Source: Pleurostoma richardsiae (Eukaryota; Ascomycota; Sordariomycetes; Calosphaeriales; Pleurostomataceae). From it: DNA of 64,000 nt. The stretch spans positions 496,001 through 560,000 of the forward strand of contig JANBVO010000015.1 of the NCBI GenBank assembly GCA_030052745.1. The letters are read 5' to 3'. Shown one piece after another: positions 36,020-47,356 of this stretch (positions within the stretch are counted from its first letter, which is position 1; every line of letters begins with the position of its first letter). The position numbers were made by a program, and so were the translations under genes. A model generated the notes under the pieces. It saw only the letters and a program-made list of their open reading frames with translations, had not been told where the DNA came from and searched no databases.

Positions 36020-37871
36020 TCATATAGGTTGGCCCTGTTACCCTGAGCTGTGGACGAGCATGCCGTAGTGGTGTGCCAGATACCATCTCGGCGAAGAGTG
36101 AGATGACCGGGATTACTAGCTGGGTCGAGTTACCAGAGAGCCAGTGATGGATATAATATACCTCATACTGGCTCTTAGATGCATTCGCATGAAGGTCTTG
36201 CTTCCAGTAATCCATCAGGACTAGTTCGTAGGATGGTTAGCTCTTCCATTAAGCACCAGCAGCGAGTCGACTAGCCTAAGACAAAAGAAGCTCATCGAAT
36301 CCAAGGATGATTGGTGATACACGCTGATCGACGGTGCAGCATCTCAATGCCGCCGCGTTGCATTGGTGGGAAATATCCCATCAGCACGTCAGCACCTAAT
36401 CTGACATTGTAGGGTGATGGATCAGTTCAGCCGGAGCGGACCTATGCAAGGCTCCTGTGCGTGAGCCGGCCGCTCACCCCCGATGAGCTAACTAGGCTCG
36501 GTACAGAGTACTTTAAGCTTATTTGAACGACAGCCACAGCACTCTAGCATGGTCTCATCTGCCTTCTCCTCAAACCACTACGGAGCTCGAAAGTACTTCA
36601 TTTGCCACACTGGCACGTCCGGCAGGTTGCAAGACTCGGGTCTGTTCGCTACAGCTCGAGTTCAAGTCCACCTCCGCAAATCAAGTGACAAGCACGCCCG
36701 GGGTCCTCCTCCGTGAATTATATCAATAAGCGATCAGGTCCTTCGCTTCGATTGTAGTGATCCATCCGTACTTAGAGCAACATCTGTGCTCTATTCTTGC
36801 CTCATCAATATAAAACTGCCTCACAACGTGGTGACATGGCTCCTTCTCCATTCCTACCTGAAACACCGCAGCGACTATATCGGAGCAGAGGATGCTCTGG
36901 AGACACTGTAGGCACAGATGGTGCTTATGGAGATTGTACCAAGTAGTATAACGAGTAGCACATCGAGACTAGGGCCTCTGCGAATGCGTGCATGAGCCCG
37001 ACCATTCCCTCTCGTATGCATAGCTGAAGTTAGGCAATTAACCTGTATCTTCTGCGTTTGCCGGTCACTGTGAACGGCACGCGATCGGAGTAGGTTATGG
37101 TGCACTCTCCTGATTCTCACAGGCATCTCTCATTGCCATGGCTTAGAGATGCTATTGTCTCTCGCCATGACATGACATGTGCACACCGTCTCTTGTGTAC
37201 TCATAACAGTTCAACAGCAAGCCTCCAGGTTCATGAGAAAGCAAAAGGTCCAGAGTGGATCAAGCAATCGGGTCGGCAAGGTCGGTTCCTTGGCCCACTC
37301 CCATCTATGGCGTCAGATCCCCACCCTGTTGGCTGCTGCACTAGTACCCTAGCATATGCGCCTCGCATTCTTCTTGTTTCCATGAGTGTCTCTCGTCGTC
37401 GATCCATCGGTGTCGAACGCAGCTGTGAACCCGACTAAAAGGACCAAGAGTGCCGAGAAAGGGCGAGGCAGTGGCCGTGAAGTGTTACGCATGGTAGTCT
37501 AGTACAGTCAGTATGGCTTGGAACGACAGAAAGGCGCATCCGAGAAGAACCCTCCTAGCTCGGCATAACAGTCCCGAGCTCCACGCACGTAGATGGGCGC
37601 GCCGTTTACAAACAGTACATATTCACCGCAAGATGTGGAGCTCTGGACCCACGTTGCCCTGCGTGCCCCAATGTACTCACTGGTTCCTCGGATAACGTAT
37701 ATTTAGCGGTGTTCTACTCATCAAGCCAAACCGTCATTACATCGCTCTTTCATCGTCTTTCGGCTTACCTTCGCAGCTCTCTTACCCAGTCTCCTCTATC
37801 GTCCCGACACCAGCATATCCATCACGTCCATTTGATCATATCAAGTCAAGCATATCAAGTCAACACTTATC
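36020..37871. other. intergenic, regulator to aldo-keto reductase
   Basis: No gene is supported in 1.85 kb. The right end is a pyrimidine-rich leader containing a 14-base near-perfect tandem repeat at 37837-37864. Confidence 0.5.
37837..37864. repeat. 14-base tandem repeat in the AKR leader
   Basis: CATATCAAGTCAAG is followed directly by CATATCAAGTCAAC, ending seven bases before the aldo-keto reductase start codon. Confidence 0.9.
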
Positions 37872-39140
37872 ATGTCATCTGGCAAGACGGCGACCCTCAA
37901 CACGGGATACAAAATCCCTCTGCTTGGTTACGGCACCTGGCAGGCCGCGCCCGGAGAGGTCGGCGACGGCGTGTACGAGGCGCTGAAGATTGGCTATCGT
38001 CACCTCGACCTTGCGAAGATTTACAGCAACCAGCGTGAGGTCGCACAGGGTATCAAGAAGGCGCTCGCTGAGGTCCCGGGCCTCAAGCGCGAGGACATCT
38101 TCATCACTTCCAAGCTGTGGAATAACAAGCATCACCCCGAGGACGTCGAGGCTGCTCTTGACGACACACTTGCTGAATTAGAACTAGAGTATCTCGATGT
38201 CAGTCCCGAACTTACCAGCTGTCTTGAGTTAATCGGTTACTGACTGATTTGCATAGCTTTACCTGATCCACTGGCCGGTTGCATTCAAGAGCGGCGATGA
38301 GCTCTTCCCTCTAGCAGCTGGCAAAGACGATGAGGTTGCGATTGATGACAGCGTATCCATCTCTGACACGTGGAAAGGTATTCACTCTTCCCGCTCAAAT
38401 CCGTTCGTTTCTCATGACATTCCCACTGATCATTCATGATGTAGCCGTGACGAAGTTGCCCAAGAGCAAGGTCAGGTCCGTCGGTGTATCCAACTTTTCC
38501 ATCGAGCACGTAAGTCTACACTCACCTCGAGAGGAATGTGATGTTCCGCAGATCCTTGAGTAATCTGACTAACTGTGGACAGCTCGAGACCATCATCAAA
38601 GATACCGGCGTTGTGCCAGCCGTGAACCAGATCGAGCGCCACCCGCGGAACCCGAATCCGGCGCTGGTGGACTATTCCGCTAAGAAGAACATTCACCTCA
38701 CTGCCTATTCCGCCTTTGGTAACAACTCTCTCGGCCTGCCCCTTCTAGTTTCCGTTCCGGAGGTCACGGCCGTTGCCGAGCGCCTGTCCAAAGTCCAGGG
38801 CAAGACGGTGACGCCCGCCCAGGTTGTCCTCGCATGGTCGCAGATCGGTGGACACAGCGTTATTCCCAAATCCGTGACGCCGTCACGCATCAAGGAGAAC
38901 TTTCAGGAAGTAGAGCTCGACGACGAAGCTATCAAGGCGCTGGACAAACTGGGCGAGAATCCACAGAGGTTTAACATCCCAACAACCTGTGAGTCGACGC
39001 CCACTCCTAATGGCTGATCTCTTGCCTCTAGACAGAGTGCTAACATATGCGATCTCACAGACAAGCCGAAGTGGGATATCGACATCTTTGGCGACGAGAA
39101 GGAGAAGGGTACCAAGCACAAGGTTATTCTTAAGGCATGA
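37872..39140 (+). CDS. aldo-keto reductase (GCY1/xylose-reductase-like)
   Basis: Exons 37872-38198, 38257-38377, 38445-38509, 38583-38988 and 39061-39140 join to 332 residues. AKRs reduce aldehydes and ketones with NADPH in the cytosol. The full catalytic tetrad is visible: Asp46, Tyr51, Lys81 and His114. The family segments [20 protein letters not shown] and the NADPH-binding [14 protein letters not shown] are intact. The usual Glu after Tyr-x-Asn is replaced by Gln (YSNQREV), which is a minor deviation. The first donor is GTCAGT. Length and motifs fit glycerol, xylose or glyceraldehyde reductases; the substrate is not resolved. It stands 1.85 kb downstream of the Zn2Cys6 gene in the same direction. 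Confidence 0.93.
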
Positions 39141-41076
39141 ATTCCTTTGGTCCCTAAGAGTGTCCACGTTCTTCACTATGGCACACTTCACCTGTCGAAC
39201 ATAGCAGAGTAAAAATCGGTCTTTCGGTCTCACAGATTATAGTTCAAGTATCATAGACTTGATATCTCCAGATAGACTATGCTGTCCCCAGAGTATGCTT
39301 TAGCAATGCGTCAAACTCTCGTGTACCAGCAGATGAGGACAATGGTGTCATTACGCGTTATTACTCATTCTAATCCGGCATATTGATCCTAATGGATAGT
39401 TATATCGGCGTATCTATATGTGATCTAGACCTAGACATTTGCGGCCGGTTCCACTAGGGCGACCAGGAGCGTACCATGTACCAGTTAGGTAAACCTTTAT
39501 TGAGATTAGATTCACTTGAATGAATCCGGACCTTTCCCGCGGTCACTAGATCATCATAGTGGACTTAGCCTAGTAATTGATCCAGAAAAAATTCAACGTG
39601 TCATATACAACTGTATCACGAACACGACCTGGAGCTCTTTCATATGCCGAGACATAGGGCTCTGAGTGACGGTCCATGTTCCGTTTCCATCTCACAGCAT
39701 AGCCAAAACGTGTAGTTGGAGTAGGACGCAGCCCCTGGCTGCATTTTGAGGTAGGCACCTAACATCACTCCGACTTCCAGATTCTCAAAGATAGCTGTCC
39801 AGTGCCATTCAACAACTCAAATATCCTTCCCAATCATAATCTTCTACTTACCAGTTTCTTAAAGCTTACGCCAGTAACAAGACACTGTGAACATGCTGCT
39901 GGGGCGCAATTCGACTTCAATCTTGGCTTCAGCCTATACGCAAAGTTGTGTCTAATAAAGCGAAAGGGTTTCCCATGTTTTCCACCTAGACAGATCCGAC
40001 GACATGAACCATCGCAACGCGTGACGTTTAGTGCCGCTTCTCCGCAGGGTTCAAAGCTTTACCATTGGCATCTGTGTAATATAAAAGTCTCCGGTCTGAT
40101 ACATTTTCTTTCTTTTGACTTCCTAGGTCTATGTAACATTGCAACCAGGTGGACCCATATTGTCTTGGAAATCGAAGCGGTGTGAGAGTATTGAAGATAT
40201 ACACGAATATTCAAACGCCCCAACGCCGTGTTATTGACTTATTGTTGTCTGAGGGTAGTTGAACTACAAGCTACCAACATTTGGTCCTTCGATTCCTAGC
40301 GCACGAGACACATAGTTGACATCCTCGGAGAATGACCCTGCTTTTCCTCACCACCTTGTACTCCGAGACCACTGCAGTCATTCTGTTCTATAAAGCTGGA
40401 AAGCTGGCTGGCAGACAGGGCCTATCGACCATGCCTTGGGAGAGGGGCCGTTCGTCAAGACTGAGCAACTAGCCCCGGGGCCAATGGCTATATCGCCATC
40501 GACATTGAGCGCGTAGGCGTCTACGAGCGACACCGTATCCGCTAGTATGTCTACGGGCAAGTGAATTCTGTGTTCTAGGCGTATTATTTGATGATTCGTG
40601 ACCTTCATTACCTCATCTTTGTGAGCGTCTTTCGTGCGGCGTTAGACACTCAATTCACGTACAGCACCAAGATAAACACGAAGAAGAAGCTTACATCAAG
40701 GTTGAGAGAAAATGTGCACACGCAGGCAATTAGCTGGTTAATCCAAATAATCGCTAATGGTTGTTAATGTAGATATATATATGTAGGTAGGTATATAGTT
40801 ATGCCTCATAACCGGCGACGGACAGCTCGGCATATCATCGGCTTTGAATCAAAAGTATCAGGCCACCGCCCCTCGTGAGTCTAGCTGCGCTAGTGGTATC
40901 CCAGCGTCATGCCACTGGTGGCGGGTTGCCCAGCATTGTGGGTCAAAATCCACGGCAAGGCATCACACCATTCGGAGCGCAAGCGGAGGTATAACTCCAG
41001 CAAAGGTAGGCGCTTCGATTCTTGACAACCAGAGCTGCATTGGCAAAAGCAGAGCGCTCATTCACTGGAGCTCGAT
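39141..41076. other. AT-rich intergenic stretch
   Basis: About 1.9 kb with lower GC than the flanking genes and a short TATATA/TAGG run near 40771-40797. I find no gene or known element. Confidence 0.5.
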
Positions 41077-42468
41077 ATGCAACGGCTCCCAATCAAATCG
41101 TTCTCTCAAGTCCTCCCAAGGGTCAGCAGGAGCCCGCTCAGCAAAAAGGTCATCAGCAACGCGTCGCTGGTTGGAGGCTCATTCCACTACAGCACTATGA
41201 AAGCCGCCAGATACTACGGCAAGGGAGATATCCGCATTGAGCAGATCCCGGAGCCTATCATACGACCAGGCCAGGTGAAGGTGAGTGCACCGGCGCCTGT
41301 GAAACCGGATGGAGGCCGAAGAGTATCCTTATGCTGACATGTCCCAGATCACCCCGGCGTTTGTTGGCATCTGTGGAACAGATCTCCATGAGTATCTCGG
41401 TGGGCCGACCTTCTGCCCGATACACCCTCATCCCATCACGGGCGAGACTATACCTGTCACCCTCGGGCATGAGATGTCCGGCGTGATCACCGAGGTCGGC
41501 CCGGGCGTCACTGGATTCGAGGTCGGGCAACAGTGTGCCGTCCAGCCCACCATCTTCTGCGGGCACTGCGCCGCCTGCCACGGCCACGCCGAAAACGTGT
41601 GTGATCACGGTGGCTTCCTTGGTCTCAGCGGCGGCGGCGGCGGCCTCAGTGGCGCCATATGCGTGAGCGCGACACACGTCTTCCCACTGCCCAAGAACGT
41701 CCCGCTGGACGAGGGGGCGTTAGTGGAGCCCCTCTCCGTCTCCTGGCATGCCATCTCCGCCGCTCCGGCCATCGGCCCCGACTCCGTCGTCCTGGTGCTA
41801 GGCGGCGGGCCAATCGGCCTAGCTGCGATCCTCTGCCTCAGAGCGAAGGGTGTCAGGTCGATCATTGTGTCCGAGATTGCAACCTCCCGCCAGAACTTCG
41901 CGCGGGAGTTTGGCGCGACACGAATAATCAACCCGTTGAAAGAAGATGTCGTGCAGCTAGTACGAGAACTAAGTGATGGCAGAGGTGCAGACGTTGTGTT
42001 TGACTGCGCCGGAGTTCCTGCTAGGTAGGTCCTCACCACCGTGGTTCATCATCTATCTTTTGTCCGTGGCATGGCCTTTGTGTTCTGACTTTTTTGATAG
42101 CGTCAAAAGCGCTTGCGAAGCTGTCAAGGCAAGAGGGACTGTTGTTAACGTAGCCATTTGGGAGAAGGAGATCCCCTTCAATCCCAACTGGCTCACGTTC
42201 AAGGAGAGCTCTTATAAGTCTGTGCTAGGATACCAGAAAGAGGACTACGAAGCAGTCATTGAGAACCTCCGGACAGGTGAGTAGTATCAGCAATTGCCTG
42301 TGGGCGAGAGAGTCCTCGGTCACTGATTTGCTCAAAGGTGCTCTCAAGCCCGACGGCATGATTACGCGGAAAATCAAATTGGACAACCTCGTTGAAGATG
42401 GCTTCAAAACTTTGATCAATGACAAAAACAATCACGTCAAAATTCTTGTCGACCTCAATGCTTCCTGA
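41077..42468 (+). CDS. zinc-dependent alcohol dehydrogenase, (R,R)-butanediol dehydrogenase type
   Basis: Exons 41077-41280, 41348-42024, 42101-42276 and 42338-42468 join to 395 residues. Medium-chain butanediol dehydrogenases interconvert acetoin and 2,3-butanediol with NAD(H). The catalytic zinc ligands Cys77, His109 and Glu110 are present. The structural zinc set Cys139, Cys142, Cys145 and Cys153 is complete. The cofactor motif GGGPIG follows. The canonical protein would start at Met41 (MKAARYYGKGD, base 41197) and be 355 residues long. The upstream ATG adds 40 residues rich in Arg, Lys and Ser with no acidic residue, resembling a mitochondrial presequence. Which start is used is unresolved. 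The enzyme class is firm. Confidence 0.9.
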
Positions 42469-43504
42469 ACGGCGATCTTGAGATGCAACCCGATATAAGG
42501 AACGGTCGCTAACAGCATATTCGACATTACTCCGGCGGACCAACGTGACAGTGTCGCATAGAGGAAATTGTATAGGGTGGCTCCTATAGAACCAACATCC
42601 AAAAATACGCATCGGGCATCATATAGGCTGCGGCGGTTGTGTTATGGGGGAGTTTGGCAGAGTGGAGTAGAAAAGAAAGTGTGAAGCAAGTTTGCTTGTT
42701 CGTTGAACTAAGAGGAATTCTTCTACTGGGAACTATAGACCGGGCTCAACTCATCTTCTTTTCGAGATAGCAACTTCAACGATGGGAACCACCCCAGCGG
42801 CTTCGACAGCATGGGAGGAGCCCTTTTGTATTACCCAGCATCTAAGTTGACATGCCTCCTCAACGAACTACCACCTCTGCCAAACGAAACATGCATAAGA
42901 AAAATAACAGTCGTTAGTGCATTGACAAACGGGCTGGAAGAAGAAAATGATCTGGAAGTTGATTACCGTCCCTAATGTTTTGAGAGGTAGGTTGCTGGTC
43001 GACGTAGTGTGCTGCTTTCAAGCTTCCGAGGCTTCCACGGGGCCGTTTCATCATGCTTCAGCAAAGTTTGGAGCTGGCTCCTTCCCATGAAAGCCGGGCG
43101 CTGGCGGTACGTCGTCAGTTGTATCCACCCCACGATGTTCTTCAGACCGTCCTTCATCAAACGCGAGTAAAGAAAAGAGCCGCCGGGAAAGGACCCATGA
43201 GGGTGAAACTTGGTAGGGTATTACCCTCTCCAGTATTGACAATTTCTCTGTAGATTCCACGATCGTATCAGAACCACGTCTTGTATCCCTGACTGTGAAT
43301 TTCGCCACGATGGAGAATCTATTGTCCATTTCGAGGGATGGAGTCGTCATGGATACCAATGTTGGTCACAAGGTCTTCTGGTTAGGCAATCTCATATCTC
43401 TATATAGCGCCGCCTCCGGACAGACACTTGTACAGCTTCAAAGCAACTTCAACAAATCGGAAAACGGAGCAGACAGGGTCTTTGCTAACACTGCATGCCA
43501 GCAG
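42469..43504. other. convergent intergenic spacer
   Basis: Between the stops of the dehydrogenase and the Pth11-like gene. Short open frames only; nothing recognised. Confidence 0.5.
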
Positions 43505-45164
43505 TCAGTCCGCGTAAAACGACTTGTCCTCCACCTGCATCCTTATTTCCGTCTTCCTGTGAATCGTACCCGCCGGAGGCACCTCCCGAGGTTCCACGTC
43601 CGACAGCTCCACCACCGTGCCTCCCTGCGCGTCGGCCACAATGCCCCTTCTGCTGCTGGCGTCGAAGTCTGTCTCCACAGACCCGACGTCGACGCCACTG
43701 CCGCTGCGCACGTACCCGCTGGTAGACCGCGTGACCTTCCACGCGCCCGTGCCGGCTCGCGACCGCGATCCACTTGCTCCCGGTCCCTGCGTCCCGTACC
43801 CTGACTTCTTGCCAGAACTCTCCGGACTGCTTCGGAGACCAAGCCGGTAGGATAAAAGACGCACGAGTGGTTGAAGGGCAGGGAAGCAGGCGCACCAGAG
43901 GCCCACATGGCCTTCGAGATCGGTCCAGAAGGCTATGGTGCTCATCTTATAGGTGCTGTATCATCACGAGCCGAGTATTAGCCAATGCGCCTTATTCAGA
44001 GAGGGGATGAAGGCAAGGAGAAGTCAGGAGATCAGCATCGGGTGAGGTTAGGACCTACGTATCATCTGCAAAGTTCGTGCGCGCCATGATTGCCAGGCGG
44101 ACAATACCAGTCGCACTAGCAAAGATCCCGACGGTGAAGATGAGCATGACGCGAATCGTCTTGGCAGAGAATATCATCTTGGAGTGTATTACCCAGATGG
44201 GTAGTGCGAGGAGCGTCACGTCGACGGCTATGCCGACGGCCGCATGCGTCCACATCATGATGGCCTCACTATTCTTCGACATGCACGGGCCACTGCCCGG
44301 GGGCTTCCACAGGTCACTGCATTGCGAGTCCAGTCAACGTATGCCACCCAATAATTCCCGGGCGCAAACAGATGGTACGGAGAGAGAAAGGGTCGCAACA
44401 ATCGAGTCAATGTGGCGTACCTGATATGCTTGCATTCCAACAAGCGAAAAAGAAAACACGTAATCGTCTGAACGGTGATGACCGCTCCTGTTCCATATAC
44501 CAATCTTTTGTACAGCTCTGCAGGATTTGTGAGCTTCTGTTGTAGTTCCCGGGGAATAGGCGGATACGAGCCGTACTGTCTTGACTCAACCGGAGGAGGA
44601 AGGCGACGATGGCGATTCTCATCAACCCTACACACCAAAAGTACATCAAGTGTTGGGTAGTCAATGCCTGCGACAGCCAGGGAAGTAAGTAGTTAGCAAC
44701 CGCAAACATATTATATGCGTAGGTTCAACGAAACAAGGAATAGCCGTGGAGGACGCAATCACCTCGAAGAACTTGGGTATAAAGTATTCGGGGATCAGGT
44801 TCATGTGGGCACCGGAGCCGTAACCGACAGCTGCCTAACATTCAGCGAGGGGTGCTCGAACACCTAGATGATCTTCAGGGCTTGCGAAGTTAACGAACCC
44901 CGAATCTCGAGCGCGGAGAAGGCGACTAGGCATATCTGTGCGATTCCTCATTAGTCCCATGCGGTCGAAGCAGCGCAGTGAACATACGTATGCGATTCCC
45001 GTCATGAGGTCATCGCGGCCGAGGGCCTTGTTCATGAAGGCCCTCACGTAGAGGCGTAGGGTGACGAAGACCGTCGAGAACGCAATGAGACACGCATTAA
45101 GGTCGCGCTGTAGATACCCCTTCCATCCCGCTGTTTTGCTGAAATCAAAATCCCGAGGATCCAT
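43505..45164 (-). CDS. Pth11/SAT4-type rhodopsin-like integral membrane protein
   Basis: On the complement, exons 45164-44988, 44935-44899, 44830-44763, 44667-44577, 44517-44421, 44316-44059 and 43955-43505 join to 392 residues. Seven hydrophobic segments and the motifs [54 protein letters not shown] and [29 protein letters not shown] place it in the fungal rhodopsin/Pth11-like family. Members are plasma-membrane proteins, some acting as receptors in surface sensing; others lie in metabolite clusters. The 130-residue C-terminal tail is hydrophilic and Ser/Gly/Arg-rich. The second intron needs a weak GTTCGT donor. Alternative splicing there would hit a stop. The ligand is unknown. Confidence 0.85.
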
Positions 45165-47356
45165 CTTCTGCCCTCCAGCTCGTTGGACGGCTTAGCAATA
45201 CCTTCGCAAATACTAGAAACCAGGGAGATGCCAGGATAAGCTTATTTTCGTCCGCGGAGCCTGGTCATGCTGATCTTGTTGGTTTATGGAATGGACCTGG
45301 GGAAGCCAGTGGGAACTGTAAGCATCTTTATTACTGCAAGTACGATGAGCATTCGTGACAAATCTTTAACCACCAGCCCGGCTGCCCTTGCTTTTCTTGC
45401 AGCTCTGCGCAACAGACCAGTTCAACGTCTTCTGCAAGGTTGCTCAAGCCCGCTCAAAAGTCCTGAACGCATGGATGGCCGAAGTCCTCCTGCTTCTAGC
45501 CACTTTCCGAAGGACTCGGATGAGGAAGCAGTGGTAGGTGGAAAGGGTCCTTGTGGCGCCACAATAGCGTCTTCCTTGCTTCCCTTGCAGGTCCCCCTGT
45601 CTGTACGGGGTACTTCCCACTTCACAGCGTCTCGAAGTGATTCGAGGCCAAGACTCAGACACTGGCGCCAATGAGGCACAGTGGCCGATTACAGTGATAG
45701 TGCGGTTTGCACCCTTGGAGTGCTCGGACCCCCGCATCCCCGGCGATGGATTTAGCCTCTCTTTAGTGCTTGCGGGTTAAGATTAAGCGTGGTGTCAATG
45801 GTACCGAACAAGTAGAGTAAGACTGACAGGTCAAAAGACGAAGTATCGTGTGCAGGCAACCCGGAATCTTCAGAACCCTTTGGATGGGTTGTATTGGCAC
45901 GAGCCGTCCAACTGCTGTTCTATTGGCTTCACGCTCTCCCACTCGTCCTTCTACGGGAAGAATTGCAGTGGAAAGCAGTCCAAAGGGGGGCCCCGTGGGG
46001 ATAACTGGCCATGGACGTATAGCTAGACGAGATGAAACATACAAAGAACAATGCGAGACGTTGGCAGAGGGGTGTGGTGGTGGGGTGGGACGGCGCAGAA
46101 CGGATGCACATTCAGTTTCCCGCGGCGGGAAGGGATATAACTCACGGGTTAAACGCTTGGTCGGGATGGCTAGCCGTTGTAAATGGTTCGGGATCGCTTG
46201 GATAGGTAGATAGCATCTGATATCAGAGCTGCTCGACGATGAACTGTGGCAGCGACCCCGGTTGTACTCCCTGCCGCGGTGACGCGGCAAGATGATAGAT
46301 GTTCTCCCAACCGGCATCATCGGTACCAGGCGCCTCTTCCCGAAGGCTCCCGCCCCTGTTCCTATTCCCCAATGGTGCAGCAGCTGAAGATTGCAGTTTC
46401 GGGATGCGGGGGTGGGAACTGGTGTTCCGGCCATCCACCGCACTGCAGCACGACGTCTGTATGTACCCTACTGCAAGGCCGACCCACTGCCCATACGACT
46501 CTATGTCGCTGCTCGTTGTCTTTTGAGACCAAGAAGGGGCTCGCGCATTACATTCTTGCACGAGCGTGTATCTGAGCTTGGCTGAACTTGGCTGAACTTG
46601 GCTGAACATTTGAATAACCACTATTATGTTAAGTAGGAATAATCCCAAGTGCGAGAAAGCCTCGGTAACAGGTCGGCTGCATGAAAAATGTAGCTCTCTG
46701 TAGTTTCGGTTGTTCAACCACCTCCGAAGGATTTACCCCTTGACGCCTCTCTTGGCTTCCCTGCCCGGTGGCAATTTCCCACATGCAGAGGCCAAGATGT
46801 ATCCCAGATCGGAAGAGTTCTGATCGGAAGGGTCCATCAAGAACGTTGCTGGCACGACAAGTCCGACACGTGGGAAAACGCACGCACCAGAGCGATCAGT
46901 CGAAGATCAGCGCTGTCACTCATGGCTCAGATCGAGGTTTAGGTTGATCTGAGAACATGGACCCGGCTTCAGTCTCGGAGAGCATCCGCTCGGGCTGATA
47001 CGGTGATTGCTACCCCACCCCGAGTCTCCTGACGATACACTATGAACGGGAGCTTGGAAGCCACATCCCGGGTGGCACCGGTAGACAAACTATTGTAAAT
47101 AGCAATGTGGGTCGGACCGGCCTTGGAGTTTGTTGTGTTTCTTATTTCTTCACTCCATGCTGCACCCCTTGCAGCCCCGCTGTCGTGGCGATGAGGACAG
47201 GGAGGAAGAAAAGGAGTTGCTTCTTCGCCGGGCTTGCAGGTTGGTGGCGCTATCATATAAAGGATTGTCGCGCAATACGGTATCCGCCCGCATAGAGCTT
47301 CTCGATACTCGGGTACGCTCAAGTAAGCACCAGATCGAAGTGCAGAGGCAAACAAG
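45165..47356. other. intergenic, Pth11-like gene to tyrosinase
   Basis: About 2.2 kb with overlapping open frames on both strands (the longest 226 codons) but no family motif. It contains a threefold decanucleotide repeat at 46577-46606. The two flanking genes are divergent, so both promoters lie here. Confidence 0.5.
46577..46606. repeat. threefold decanucleotide repeat
   Basis: Three perfect copies of CTTGGCTGAA are directly visible. Confidence 0.92.

Noticed and set aside
36659-36668. GTTCAAGTCC resembling a tRNA T-loop
   Set aside because: The flanking bases do not form a T-stem and no matching D-arm or acceptor stem is visible.
45763-46443. 226-codon minus-strand open frame
   Set aside because: Overlaps other open frames on both strands, shows no motif or hydrophobic pattern and has no plausible intron-linked extension.
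46806-46817. AGATCGGAAGAG, identical to the start of a common sequencing adapter
   Set aside because: The match stops after 12 bases and the flanks look genomic, so a chance match is more likely than adapter contamination.
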